A stretch of DNA of 64,000 nucleotides from Sphingopyxis sp. Root154 (GCF_001427105.1 NZ_LMGI01000002.1:779974-843973); one strand, 5' to 3'; shown: positions 36,418 through 45,190, counted from the stretch's first letter. A program made the numbers and translations. The notes: generated by a model from the letters alone, not told the origin.

Positions 36418-36855
36418 TCAGGTGGCGGCCGGTTGGTCGATGCCGAACAACGCGGCGAAATTCGCGCGCTTGGCGAGCAGGTCGGCGAGGCTGTAGCCGT
36501 CGAGCACCTTCATGAACGCCGCCAGCGCCTCGGCAAGCGCGCCCGTCAGCCCGCATGCGGGCGCGATGATGCAGCTGGCGCAATCGACGAGGTCGAAGCC
36601 TTCCTCAGTATGGCGCACCACCGCGCCGACCTTGATCTCCGCCGCCGGCCTTGCCAGCCGGATCCCGCCGAAGCGCCCGCGCACGCTTTCGAGATAACCC
36701 GCGTTCACCAGGTCGTTGACGACCTTCATCAGATGGTTCTGCGAAATGCCGTACGCGCGCGAAATCTCCGAAATCGGGCACAGCCGCGCGTCATCCTGCG
36801 CGCCCACATAGAGGAGCACGCGCATCGCATAGTCGGTGTAGCGCGTCAGGCGCAT
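36418..36855 (-). CDS. nsrR: Rrf2 family repressor, NsrR-like
   Basis: A 145-residue iron-sulfur-type winged-helix repressor. The DNA-binding half is TRYTDYAMRVLLYVGAQ, with ISEISRAYGISQNHLMKVV, and the three cluster Cys (C92, C95 and C101) are in DLVDCASCIIAPAC, close to the spacing of NsrR, which senses nitric oxide through its [Fe-S] cluster. The ATG at 36855 is the first codon that fits; a longer form from 36906 would cover the operator DNA. It is divergent from two globin genes, with two palindromic ATGCAT sites between them. Confidence 0.87.
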   Translation of the reverse strand: MRLTRYTDYAMRVLLYVGAQDDARLCPISEISRAYGISQNHLMKVVNDLVNAGYLESVRGRFGGIRLARPAAEIKVGAVVRHTEEGFDLVDCASCIIAPACGLTGALAEALAAFMKVLDGYSLADLLAKRANFAALFGIDQPAAT

Positions 36856-36886
36856 CCTGATCCTTCGAAAATGTCCGCCATCCCAT

Positions 36887-36909
36887 AATATGCATTTTTG
36901 TTGCATGTT
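36887..36909. promoter_or_regulatory. NsrR-like operator 1
   Basis: The 23 bases read AATATGCATTT then TTG then TTGCATGTT, an imperfect palindrome that matches the known NsrR half-site AAnATGCATTT. It lies 32 bp upstream of the nsrR-like start and 49 bp before the globin start. Confidence 0.7.
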
Positions 36910-36921
36910 TCAAATTGCGAT

Positions 36922-36946
36922 CATACATGCGCCTCAAATGCATGAT
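36922..36946. promoter_or_regulatory. NsrR-like operator 2
   Basis: CATACATGCGCC and TCAAATGCATGAT form a second imperfect ATGCAT-centred palindrome, ending 12 bases before the first globin start codon. With operator 1, it could let one repressor control both directions. Confidence 0.6.
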
Positions 36947-36957
36947 TGGAGCGAGTC

Positions 36958-37356
36958 GTGACGCAGGGTGACCAGATCGATGAAGCCGCGCTTGAGCGCC
37001 TGATCCCGGCCTTTTACGACCGCGTGCGCGCCGACGCCGACATCGGGCCGCTGTTCGACGCCGCGGTGCACGACTGGCCCCACCATCTCGAAAAGCTCGT
37101 CGCCTTCTGGTCCTCGGTGATGCTGACGACCGGCCGCTACAAGGGCAGCCCGGTCGCCGAACATCTGAAGCACAAGACCGCGATCACCCCCGCGATGTTC
37201 GACCGCTGGCTCGCGATCTGGGCCGACACCACGAACGAGCTGCTGGCGCCCGCCGCCGCGACCGCTTTGCAGGCGAAGGCCGCGCGCATCGCCGAAAGCC
37301 TCCAGCTCGCCCTTTTCTTCCGCTTGGACGACCCCGCCGGGCGCCGCGCGGCCTGA
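36958..37356 (+). CDS. group III truncated haemoglobin
   Basis: A 132-residue haem protein of the truncated-globin class III. It has LIPAFYDRVRADADIGPLFDAAV, the FWSSVMLTTGRYKGSPVAEH region that lines the distal side, and the proximal His in the HLKHKTAITPAMFDRWL segment. GGAGCGA is 7 bases before the GTG at 36958, so I prefer that to a TTG at 36946. It is the first gene downstream of the paired NsrR-like sites, implying induction by nitric oxide, as for other NsrR-controlled globins. Confidence 0.85.
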   Translation: MTQGDQIDEAALERLIPAFYDRVRADADIGPLFDAAVHDWPHHLEKLVAFWSSVMLTTGRYKGSPVAEHLKHKTAITPAMFDRWLAIWADTTNELLAPAAATALQAKAARIAESLQLALFFRLDDPAGRRAA

Positions 37357-37391
37357 AACCTCCCCTCTCCCCTCTGACCAAAGGATATCAT

Positions 37392-37841
37392 ATGCGTACC
37401 GCTTCCGCCCACGCGACGGAGATCGTCAAGGCCACGGCCCCGGCCCTCGAAAAGCACGGCCTTGCGATCACAACCGCGATGTATGCCCGGCTGTTCGAGA
37501 ACAAGGATATCGAAGCGATGTTCGACCGTGCCGCACAGACGAGCGGCGAGCAGCCGAAGCGCCTCGCGGCGGCGATCCTCGCCTACGCCAAGAATATCGA
37601 CAAGCTGCAGAACCTCGGAACCGCGGTGGCGCGCATGGTCGCACGGCATATCGAAACCGGGGTGAAGCCGCAGCATTATCCCCATGTTGCAGAAGCCCTG
37701 CTGCCCGCGATCCGCGACGTGCTGGGCGAAGAGGTCGCGACCGACGAGGTGCTCGCGGCGTGGGGCGAAGCCTATTGGATGCTCGCCGACATCCTGATCG
37801 CCGCCGAGGCGCAGGCGTATGAGGATGCCGAGGCGGCTTGA
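37392..37841 (+). CDS. single-domain globin related to the flavohaemoglobin haem domain
   Basis: A 149-residue protein equivalent to the haem domain of Hmp without the FAD/NAD reductase. It has IVKATAPALEKHGLAITTAMYARLFE (helices A-B), and the proximal His region MVARHIETGVKPQHYPHVAEALLPAIRDVLGE, which is very close to the flavohaemoglobin F-helix. Without a reductase domain it must use a separate one to dioxygenate nitric oxide. It is 35 bp past the truncated haemoglobin, and both could be controlled by the NsrR-like repressor. Confidence 0.87.
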   Translation: MRTASAHATEIVKATAPALEKHGLAITTAMYARLFENKDIEAMFDRAAQTSGEQPKRLAAAILAYAKNIDKLQNLGTAVARMVARHIETGVKPQHYPHVAEALLPAIRDVLGEEVATDEVLAAWGEAYWMLADILIAAEAQAYEDAEAA

Positions 37842-37855
37842 ACCTTTCGGCCAAT

Positions 37856-37892
37856 AAAAAACCCGCCGGAGCCTAAGCACCGGCGGGTTTTT
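37856..37892. terminator. bidirectional rho-independent terminator between globin and grxD
   Basis: A 9 bp perfect stem (ACCCGCCGG at 37861-37869, CCGGCGGGT at 37880-37888) is flanked by A runs on the left and T runs on the right, so it works in both directions. It lies between the convergent globin and glutaredoxin genes. Confidence 0.9.
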
Positions 37893-37913
37893 GTCGTTCG
37901 AAAGCCGCGCAGC

Positions 37914-38246
37914 TTATTCGGCGCGGGCCGGGATTCCGGTCATCAGCGTGTGAAGCTCGCCCGCTTCCCACATTTCCATCATGATGTCCGATCCGCCGAC
38001 AAATTCGCCCTTCACATACAGCTGGGGGATCGTCGGCCAGTCGGAAAACTCCTTGATTCCCTGGCGGACTTCCATGTCTTGGAGCACGTCGACGGTGTCA
38101 TATTCGACGCCGAGGCGGTCGAGCATCGCGATCGCGCGCGAGGAAAAGCCGCACTGCGGGAACAAAGGCGTGCCCTTCATGAAGAGCAGCACTTGATTGT
38201 CGGCGACCAGCTTGGCGATGCGGTCGTGGGTGGTCGGGTCGGTCAT
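37914..38246 (-). CDS. grxD: monothiol glutaredoxin, Grx4 (CGFS) type
   Basis: A 110-residue glutaredoxin with the CGFS motif (Cys32, Gly33, Phe34, Ser35) and the glutathione-binding [20 protein letters not shown]. Such proteins do little thiol reduction; they carry a [2Fe-2S] cluster bridged by glutathione, often together with BolA. Start is the ATG at 38246. The bolA gene lies 50 bp upstream on the same strand, so the two partners are probably made together. Confidence 0.93.
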   Translation of the reverse strand: MTDPTTHDRIAKLVADNQVLLFMKGTPLFPQCGFSSRAIAMLDRLGVEYDTVDVLQDMEVRQGIKEFSDWPTIPQLYVKGEFVGGSDIMMEMWEAGELHTLMTGIPARAE

Positions 38247-38296
38247 TGTCTGTCTCCGGGCAGGCGCGCTGCGGCGCCCCAAAATATCCATGCCCC

Positions 38297-38530
38297 TTAT
38301 GAGGGGATTGCGGTCGTCAATTGCAAGGCATGAAGTTCGCCGCCCATGCGTCCGCCAAGCGCGGCATAGACCGCCTTGTGCTGCGCGACACGGGTCATGC
38401 CGCGAAAGGATTCGCTGACGACATGCGCGGCATAATGGTCGTTGTCGCCCGCGAGGTCGGTGATCGCGACCTCGGCATCGGGAAACGCCGCAACGATCAT
38501 CGCCCGCAAATCATCTTCGCGCATACCCAT
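38297..38530 (-). CDS. bolA: BolA family protein
   Basis: A 77-residue BolA/IbaG-fold protein: [35 protein letters not shown] with the [28 protein letters not shown] core. The conserved His in NDHYAAHVV and in ELHAL are potential cluster ligands shared with Grx4. It sits between grxD and a DUF1476 gene, 10 bp behind the latter. Confidence 0.92.
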   Translation of the reverse strand: MGMREDDLRAMIVAAFPDAEVAITDLAGDNDHYAAHVVSESFRGMTRVAQHKAVYAALGGRMGGELHALQLTTAIPS

Positions 38531-38540
38531 CGTTGTCGCC

Positions 38541-38867
38541 TCAGTTCTGGCTGTCGATGAACTGGCGCCGCGCCTCGACCGTCTTGTCGTTCAGCGCCGC
38601 GCGAATCTCGGCATCGCTAATCTCGACCTGCGCCGCGGTGAGGTCGCCCGCGAGCTTGCGGATGACGTCCTCGTCGCCCGCTTCCTCGAAATCGGCCTGC
38701 ACCACCGCCTTGGCATAGGCGTCGGTTTCCTCGGGGGTCAGGCCCATGCGTTCGGCGGCCCATTCGCCGACCAGCCGGTTCCGCCGCGCGGTGATCCGGA
38801 ACTGGACCTCCTGGTCACGTGCGAATTGGGCCTCGAAGGCGCGTTCACGATCGTCGAATCCGCTCAT
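38541..38867 (-). CDS. DUF1476/ATP synthase inhibitor zeta-subunit family protein
   Basis: A 108-residue helical protein of the DUF1476 family, whose Paracoccus member (the zeta subunit) inhibits the F1-ATPase in alphaproteobacteria. The N-terminal MSGFDDRERAFEAQFARDQEVQFRI is the inhibitory segment by homology, and the family signature RNRLVGEWAAERMGL follows. ATG at 38867. It is the first gene of the run with bolA and grxD. Confidence 0.88.
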   Translation of the reverse strand: MSGFDDRERAFEAQFARDQEVQFRITARRNRLVGEWAAERMGLTPEETDAYAKAVVQADFEEAGDEDVIRKLAGDLTAAQVEISDAEIRAALNDKTVEARRQFIDSQN

Positions 38868-39077
38868 TTTGTCCTCATCCGAATGAAATGTTGCATTGCA
38901 GATAGGTCGCGCACCCCCGCGGCGCAAGCCGCCTGTGCGGCAGATCACTTCCCTTTCGCTTACGAAGGGTTTAGGGTTTGGTCCCAAGGGAATGGGTCGC
39001 ACCGCAGCAATAAAGTTTCCGCCCTGCCGGCGTCGCATCGGCATGGCGTCTCTGCGTCCGTGTTTGGGGGATTTGTG

Positions 39078-42000
39078 ATGACCATTCGACGTCCGCAACT
39101 CGTGTCGATTCTGGGCTTGCTGGCTTTCGCCGCCCCCGGAACCGCACTGGCGCAGGGCACCGATCCCACACTGCGCGACAGCTTTTCGATCGGCGATCAG
39201 GGCGGCTCGCTCTGTGAGGTGCAGGCAACCGTCCGCGACGGCGTTGTCAACGGCATGTTCGATCGCGCCTGGACGATCGTCTGCCGCGACGCGGGCCAGC
39301 CGGTCGGCACCGTTCGCGAACTGCGCGCCACCTCGGCCGAGGCGCTCGCGCGGATCGAACAGGCCCGCGCCGGTACGATCATCTGCACCACCGACGGCGC
39401 CTGCACACTCAAGGGCAGCAATATCGCGTGGCAGACGCGCATCGAGACCATGGGTAATGTCACCTATAGCGTCGAGGGTTTCGCCGCCTATTCCGATGCC
39501 CTCGACCTCGCGCTCGAGTCGGTACGCCAGCACAAGGTCATGCCGGGCGTGATCAAGGTCGCCACGACATCGGTCGGCGGCAACGACGGCTTTGCCCGGA
39601 CGATTGCCGGGACGATCGACGTCGACAAGGCGCTAGCCGAAGGATACCGCCGCAACCACAGCGGCGACTATGCCGAGGCGGCCGAATTTTTCGAAGCGCT
39701 GTCGCGCCGTGCGGCCGAGGAACAGTCGGCCGCCGACATCGACCCGACCGAAGTCACGCTGAACCGCGCGCTGCAACGCTCGAACCTTGGCGAATTCGCC
39801 GAAGCCGAACGGCTGTTTGCCGAGGTCGAGGCGATCCCGACCGGCGATCCGGTCCAGCTGCGCCTCCGCCGCAATTTCCGTGCGATCAATGCGCTCAACC
39901 AGCGCGATTATGACGGTGCCGCCGCGCGGCTCCAGACACCCATCCCGCCGCTCACGACCGGCGTGACGGTGTCAGGCGACGCGGTGACGCTGACCCCGCA
40001 GATCGTCGCCGGGGTCAACAGCGGCGACAATGCCCGCGTCATTCGTCAGAGCAATGATCGCGAGCGCCTGTCGCCGCTCGAACGCGCGCAGATCATCGAT
40101 GCGCAGGCGACCCACCTGCTCGGCACTGTCGAAAGGTTGCGCGGCAATGCGCAGGCATCGAAGACCGCGCAGCTCAAGGGGCTGACCGACGCGATCGCGG
40201 TGCGCGAAGGCCGTGTGACGTCGATCATCCGCCTGCGTTCGCAGATGCTCGGCGAACTTGCGCTGGCCGAAGAGGCGAGCGGCGACAAGGCGGCGGCCGA
40301 CGCACGTTTCCGTGAATCGGTGAACCTGCTCGCTGTCGAATATCCCGAAACCAACGCACTCGCCTCTGCGCGCGCGCGCTACGCCGCCTTCCTCACGCGC
40401 GAGGGACAGAACGACAAGGCAATGGGCATCTATCGCGAGGTCGTCACCGCGCTCGCCAGCACGCAGCGGTCGACCGCGGGCATGGCGAATATGATGGCGC
40501 CCTATTACCGACTGCTCGCCGCGCGTTCGGCGACCGACCCCAAGGCGATCGAGGATTTCTTCGTCGCCAGCCAGCTGCAGATCCGCCCGGGTGTCGCCGA
40601 TACGCAGGCGGTGCTCGCCCGAGAGCTGTCGGGCGGCAGCAGCGACGGCGCGCGCCTGTTCCGCCAGGCGACGACGCTGGGTCGCGATCTCGAACGCGCG
40701 CGGATCGAGGATGCGCGGCTGGCCCAACTGCCGGACTCGCCCGAGATCAACGCCTTGCGGGCCGACATCAAGGCCCAGCTCGATAATCTGTCGGTCCAGC
40801 AGTCCGAAACCGTCGTCGCGTTGTCGGCCTTTCCGCAATATCGCGTCGTCGCGCCGGGCAAGCTCGATCTTGCCGAGTTGCAGCAGGTTCTGCGTCCGGG
40901 CGAAGCCTATCTGAAGATGCTCGTCGTCGGCGACGGCGTTTATGCGATGCTGGTCGAACAAGGCGGCGCGCAGCTCTGGAAATCGGACATCAGCGCGTCG
41001 GGGCTCGACACCGCGGTCGACACGATCCGCTCGACCATTTCGATCGTCGAAAATGGCCGCCGCGTCACCTATCCCTTCGACGCCGCCAACTCCTACAAGC
41101 TTTATGGCCAGCTGTTCGGCCCGGTCGCGGCGCGCCTGCCGACGATCGCGCACCTGATCTTCGAGCCCGACGGCGCGATGCTGCGGCTGCCGATCAACCT
41201 CCTCGTCACCGCCGACACCGGGCTTGCCGCCTATGAAAAGCGCCTGCTCGATCCCGACGCCGATCCGTTCGACATGCGCCAGATCGCCTGGCTCGGCCGG
41301 ACCTCACGGCCGAGCACCGCGGTCTCGACGCTCGGCTTTCGCAACGCGCGGCAGGCCGCGCCGTCGAAGGCGGCCAACCAATATTTCGGCCTCGGCGAGA
41401 ATTTGCCGGTCGGCGCACGGCTGCCCTCGCTCGGCACCCGCGGCGCCGTGGCGGGCGGCGTCGACGGCGATTGCCTGTGGGATGCCGCGCAATGGGCACG
41501 CCCGATCTCCGCCGACGAACTCGTCACCGCGCGCAACGCGATGGGCCGCGAGGCGGGCACTTTGCTCACCGGCGGCGCCTTCACCGACACCGCGGTGAAA
41601 AATCGCGCCGACCTTGGCGACTATCGCATCATCCATTTCGCCACGCACGGCCTCGTTACCGCGCCGCGCGCCGCCTGTCCGGCGCGCCCCGCGCTCGTCA
41701 CCTCGTTCGGCGGGCAGGATTCGGACGGGCTGCTCACCTTCCAGGAAATCTTCGACCTCAAGATCGACGCGGACCTCGTCATCCTGTCGGCGTGCGACAC
41801 CGCCGGCGCGGCAAGCGTCGCGGCAACGCGCGAAGCCGGGCTTTCGGGCGGCGGCAATGCACTCGATGGGCTGGTGCGCAGCTTCATCGGCGCAGGCGGC
41901 CGGTCGGTGATCGCGAGCCACTGGCCCGCGCCCGACGATTTCGACGCGACCCAGCGGCTGATCGGCGGGCTGTTCGCCGCCAGTCAGGGCACGAGCGTCG

Positions 42001-42167
42001 CCGACGCCCTGTGGGGAACGCAGCTGCGCCTGATGGACGACCAGCAGACGTCGCATCCCTATTATTGGGCGGGCTTTGCGATCATCGGCGACGGCGGCCA
42101 GGCGCTGCTCCACAGCGGCGCGACAGCCGCCCGAAATGGCGAGGCTGCCGGGCGCGCCGCCCGTTAA
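39078..42167 (+). CDS. exported CHAT-domain protease with TPR-like repeats
   Basis: A 1,029-residue protein. A signal peptide (LVSILGLLAFAAPGTALAQ) sends it out of the cytoplasm. Residues about 180-500 contain helical TPR-like repeats (AEGYRRNHSGDYAEAAEFFEAL, ALQRSNLGEFAEAERLFAEV). The C-terminal 330 residues are a CHAT domain: the catalytic His is His857 in HFATHG and the Cys is Cys906 in LSACDT, the caspase/separase-type dyad. CHAT proteases are used in programmed cell death and phage defence, or secretion-linked processing. ATG at 39078; the cyclase starts 5 bases after its stop. Confidence 0.9.
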   Translation: MTIRRPQLVSILGLLAFAAPGTALAQGTDPTLRDSFSIGDQGGSLCEVQATVRDGVVNGMFDRAWTIVCRDAGQPVGTVRELRATSAEALARIEQARAGTIICTTDGACTLKGSNIAWQTRIETMGNVTYSVEGFAAYSDALDLALESVRQHKVMPGVIKVATTSVGGNDGFARTIAGTIDVDKALAEGYRRNHSGDYAEAAEFFEALSRRAAEEQSAADIDPTEVTLNRALQRSNLGEFAEAERLFAEVEAIPTGDPVQLRLRRNFRAINALNQRDYDGAAARLQTPIPPLTTGVTVSGDAVTLTPQIVAGVNSGDNARVIRQSNDRERLSPLERAQIIDAQATHLLGTVERLRGNAQASKTAQLKGLTDAIAVREGRVTSIIRLRSQMLGELALAEEASGDKAAADARFRESVNLLAVEYPETNALASARARYAAFLTREGQNDKAMGIYREVVTALASTQRSTAGMANMMAPYYRLLAARSATDPKAIEDFFVASQLQIRPGVADTQAVLARELSGGSSDGARLFRQATTLGRDLERARIEDARLAQLPDSPEINALRADIKAQLDNLSVQQSETVVALSAFPQYRVVAPGKLDLAELQQVLRPGEAYLKMLVVGDGVYAMLVEQGGAQLWKSDISASGLDTAVDTIRSTISIVENGRRVTYPFDAANSYKLYGQLFGPVAARLPTIAHLIFEPDGAMLRLPINLLVTADTGLAAYEKRLLDPDADPFDMRQIAWLGRTSRPSTAVSTLGFRNARQAAPSKAANQYFGLGENLPVGARLPSLGTRGAVAGGVDGDCLWDAAQWARPISADELVTARNAMGREAGTLLTGGAFTDTAVKNRADLGDYRIIHFATHGLVTAPRAACPARPALVTSFGGQDSDGLLTFQEIFDLKIDADLVILSACDTAGAASVAATREAGLSGGGNALDGLVRSFIGAGGRSVIASHWPAPDDFDATQRLIGGLFAASQGTSVADALWGTQLRLMDDQQTSHPYYWAGFAIIGDGGQALLHSGATAARNGEAAGRAAR

Positions 42168-42171
42168 CTTG

Positions 42172-44262
42172 ATGAACGCACCCGACGTCCTTGTTCCCGC
42201 GGCCGACGCGCCCGCGCAGGACAGCCAGCAGGCCGCGGTGCCGCTGCGCAAGCGGGTGCGCCGGCTGGTCATGCAGCTCGGCCCGTCGCGGATGGCGGCG
42301 ACGATCGTCTTCCTGATCGTCGCGATCCTGATCGCGCGCTTCAGCTGGCAGATGCCGCTGATCGACGCCGCCGAACGCGCGCTTTACGACGCGCGCGCGA
42401 CGCTGATGGCGCCGCATGTCGAGCAGGATAAACGCATCACTCTGGTCACCTATAATGACGAGACCTTGTTCAACACGGGCATCCGCTCGCCGCTCGACCG
42501 TACTTTGCTCGCCAATGCGCTCGGCAATCTCGACCAGATGGGCGCGAAAGCGATCGGCATCGATATTGCCTTCGACTCGCCGCGCCCCGACGACGATCTG
42601 CTGAAGGCGCAGCTGCGCGCGATGAAGACCCCGACCTGGCTCGCCTATGCCGAACAGGCGAGCAACCCGAACACGATCTTCTATGAACAGCAGAAATTCC
42701 TCCAATCCTATATCGCCGACGTCACGACCGCAAAGACGAAGCCGACAAGTGTCTTGTTCCGCACCGACGACGACAGCGTGATCCGCAACTGGCCCGACCG
42801 GCCGAAGAATTTGCCGCCCTTGATGTCCAATGCGATGGCTCCCGTCGACGCGGCGCATGCGAATTTCCAGGGCAATATCCGCTTCCTCGTCCCCGCGCGC
42901 GCCGCGGCGGGGCAGGAGGAACCCGTCTTCGCCAACATCCCGATCGACACCTTCGCGATGCCGATGGATGCCGAGATGCGCGCCGGTTTTTCGGAGTTGG
43001 TCAAGGGACGCTATATCCTGATCGGCGGCGACATCATCGACAACGACCAGTTCAACACGCCATTGAGCCGCTTTCCCGACGCGATCACCGGGCAGCATGA
43101 GACGATGATAGGGCTCGAGGTCCACGCGCATATGCTGGCGCAGCAGCTCGACAGGGCATGGACGCGGCCGATCGCCACGCCCGCGCTTTGGGTGCTCGCG
43201 GTGCTGATCGTTCTCGCGGGCGGGCTGACGAGCCTCATCGACCTTCGCGCGCGCTGGGTCGCGCTCGCATTCCTTGGGCAAATGGCCTTCTTCATCGCCT
43301 TCCCCTTCTGGCTGCAGGGACGCGGCATCGACACGACGACGCTGCCGACCTTTGGCTGGGCGGTCGGCTGGCTGTTCGGCTACGCCGCGGTCGGCACCGC
43401 CGCGCGCACCGTCGGATCGCGCCAGCGCGCCTTTGCGCAGTCGGCGCTCGGCAAATATCTGCCCGCCGACGTCGCGGCGCAGATTATGCGCGACCCCGAC
43501 CAGCTGTCGCTCCACGGCGAGCGGCGCAACATCTTCTGCGTCTTCACCGACCTCGAAGGCTTCACGAAGCTCAGCCACGCGGTGACGCCGGAAACCGTCG
43601 CGCGGCTGCTCAACGAATATCTCGATCGCCTGTCCGACATCGTGCTCGAACATGGCGGGACAATCGACAAATTCGTCGGTGACGCCGTCGTCGCCTTCTG
43701 GGGCGCGCCCCTCAGCCGTCCCGACGACGGCCTGCGGGCCGCTGCCGCCGCGCTCGCCATGTATCAGGCGGGCGAGAAATATCGCGTCGACCTGGCGGCC
43801 GAAGACCTCCCGCCGATCGGGATGACTCGCGTCGGCCTGCACGTCGGCGACGCGATCGTCGGCAATTTCGGCGGCGAGGGGCGCATCCAGTACACCGCGC
43901 TCGGCGACAGCATGAACACCGCGTCACGGCTCGAGGCCGCGAACAAGGGGCTGAAAACGGGCGTGCTGATCTCCGCCGAGGCCGGCGCGCGCTCGGGCCG
44001 CGACGACCTTGTGCCGATGGGCCGCGTCACGCTGCGCGGCCGCGCGCAACCCGTCGATGTCTTCACTCCTCGCCCCGACCTTGCCCCCGACCAGCGCGCG
44101 CGCATCGCCGAGCTGGTCGCCGCACACACTGCGGGCGACAAAAAAACCTATGTGACCTGTGCCACAGCAATACAGGCGGATTTCGGTCAGGATGCATCCA
44201 TCATGTTTCTGATAGAACGCCTTAACGAGACAAAAGAGGGAGAAAGCTATGTCCTTTCCTGA
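42172..44262 (+). CDS. CHASE2-domain class III adenylate cyclase
   Basis: A 696-residue membrane-bound cyclase. One helix (about residues 42-60) leads into a periplasmic CHASE2 sensor (roughly 60-335), three helices follow (VLAVLIVLAGGLTSLID, LAFLGQMAFFIAFPFWL, FGWAVGWLFGYAAVG), and then the cyclase domain. Metal-binding Asp are Asp460 in FTDLEGFTK and Asp504 in FVGDAVVAFW. Lys501 before it and the Thr in YTALGDSMNTASR fit adenine selectivity (ATP to cAMP), and the transition-state Asn and Arg are kept. The CHASE2 domain faces the periplasm and presumably senses a signal there. Five bases behind the CHAT gene. Confidence 0.92.
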   Translation: MNAPDVLVPAADAPAQDSQQAAVPLRKRVRRLVMQLGPSRMAATIVFLIVAILIARFSWQMPLIDAAERALYDARATLMAPHVEQDKRITLVTYNDETLFNTGIRSPLDRTLLANALGNLDQMGAKAIGIDIAFDSPRPDDDLLKAQLRAMKTPTWLAYAEQASNPNTIFYEQQKFLQSYIADVTTAKTKPTSVLFRTDDDSVIRNWPDRPKNLPPLMSNAMAPVDAAHANFQGNIRFLVPARAAAGQEEPVFANIPIDTFAMPMDAEMRAGFSELVKGRYILIGGDIIDNDQFNTPLSRFPDAITGQHETMIGLEVHAHMLAQQLDRAWTRPIATPALWVLAVLIVLAGGLTSLIDLRARWVALAFLGQMAFFIAFPFWLQGRGIDTTTLPTFGWAVGWLFGYAAVGTAARTVGSRQRAFAQSALGKYLPADVAAQIMRDPDQLSLHGERRNIFCVFTDLEGFTKLSHAVTPETVARLLNEYLDRLSDIVLEHGGTIDKFVGDAVVAFWGAPLSRPDDGLRAAAAALAMYQAGEKYRVDLAAEDLPPIGMTRVGLHVGDAIVGNFGGEGRIQYTALGDSMNTASRLEAANKGLKTGVLISAEAGARSGRDDLVPMGRVTLRGRAQPVDVFTPRPDLAPDQRARIAELVAAHTAGDKKTYVTCATAIQADFGQDASIMFLIERLNETKEGESYVLS
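44151..44166. promoter_or_regulatory. CRP-like site TGTGACCTGTGCCACA inside the cyclase 3' end
   Basis: Nine of the ten consensus bases of TGTGA-N6-TCACA are present (CCACA replaces TCACA). It is within codons near the C-terminus of the cyclase, 83 bp upstream of the next gene's ATG. It could be a promoter element for the downstream genes or a chance match. Confidence 0.35.
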
Positions 44263-45007
44263 TTTCCGGATGCGCCGCCTCGGCCTCACCGCTGCCGCGG
44301 CCATCGCCGCCATCGCCTGCGTCGGCACCGCCGCCGCCCAATCGATGGTCGTCCGCTCGACCGGCCCGTCGGCGAGCAAATATCCCGCCGGTGCCAAGCT
44401 CAAGTCCGCCGACAAGCTAACCCTCGTCGCGGGCGACAAGATCGTGCTGATGCAGGCGGGCAAGACCCGCACGCTGTCGGGGCCGGGCACCTTTGGCGCC
44501 ACCGGCACGGTGCAGGCGAGCCAGTCGCTCGGCGGCAACGTCACGCGCATGCTCGCCAAGGGACCTACGATGCGGTCGCGCGGCGGGTTCTCGCGCGGTC
44601 CACGCGATGAAACGCCCGTCAATGTTCGTGCACCGAACCTCTGGTTGCTCGATTATCGCGAGGCCGGGACCTTTTGCGTCCTCGATCCGGCCGTGCTGAT
44701 GCTGTGGCGCCCCGACATGGAAGGCGACACGGCGCTGGAGATCGAAAGCGCCGGCAAGAAGGCGACGGTCGCGATCGTCGACGGCGCGAATTTCCGCAAA
44801 TGGCCGACCGATGTGCTGCCGGTGCGATATAGCACCGACTATCGCCTGTCGGGCGGCGGCCTCGCCAAGCCGGTGACGGTGCGCTTCGCAGCGATGGAAA
44901 ATGCGCCCGACACGGTCGAGGGATCGGTCGACATGCTGATGGCGAAGGGCTGCTCGCCGCAGCTCAATCGCCTCGTCGACACGATGTCGGAAGCCGAAGC
45001 CGGATAA
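44249..45007 (+). CDS. small exported protein, unknown function (FecR-like motif)
   Basis: A 252-residue protein with a signal peptide (MRRLGLTAAAAIAAIACVGTAAAQ). The N-terminal half has short strands reminiscent of FecR-like domains: YPAGAKLKSADKLTLVAGDKIVLMQAG then TRTLSGPGTF, which matches the RTLxGPG motif seen in them. The C-terminal half (LWLLDYREAGTFCVLDPAVLMLWRP) is not familiar. The ATG overlaps the cyclase end by 14 bases and a GAGGGAGAAAG ribosome site lies before it. Between cyclase and TPS genes, it may be a periplasmic linker of the module. Confidence 0.75.
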   Translation: MSFPDFRMRRLGLTAAAAIAAIACVGTAAAQSMVVRSTGPSASKYPAGAKLKSADKLTLVAGDKIVLMQAGKTRTLSGPGTFGATGTVQASQSLGGNVTRMLAKGPTMRSRGGFSRGPRDETPVNVRAPNLWLLDYREAGTFCVLDPAVLMLWRPDMEGDTALEIESAGKKATVAIVDGANFRKWPTDVLPVRYSTDYRLSGGGLAKPVTVRFAAMENAPDTVEGSVDMLMAKGCSPQLNRLVDTMSEAEAG

Positions 45008-45063
45008 GGTAAATGGATGGGGCGGCGGCCATTGTCCCCACCCTATCCGTCTGATAATCTACT

Positions 45064-45101
45064 AAGGAAATTCCGCCGGTCGCGTGACGGAACATTTCCT
45101 T
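45064..45101. promoter_or_regulatory. inverted repeat in the leader of the TpsB gene
   Basis: AAGGAAATTCCG at 45064-45075 faces CGGAACATTTCCTT at 45088-45101, a near-perfect inverted repeat with a two-base bulge, around a 12-base loop. It could be an operator or a leader hairpin; it lies 90 bp upstream of the tpsB start. Confidence 0.5.
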
Positions 45102-45113
45102 GGGTCGAAATTT

Positions 45114-45136
45114 GCCCTGCCGCCTTGCGGCAGGGC
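45114..45136 (+). promoter_or_regulatory. perfect 10 bp hairpin upstream of tpsB
   Basis: GCCCTGCCGC (45114-45123), loop CTT, GCGGCAGGGC (45127-45136). It resembles a terminator stem but lacks a T run, so it may end or attenuate the transcript from the CHAT-cyclase genes or protect the tpsB message. Confidence 0.5.
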
Positions 45137-45190
45137 AGTGGAGTTGGCGCATCGCGATCGTCGCGGCGTGCCTATACGCAAGGGGTGGTG

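Noticed and set aside
38934..38949. TGTGCGGCAGATCACT upstream of the CHAT gene as a CRP site
   Set aside because: Two of the ten key bases differ, which is common by chance in this composition.
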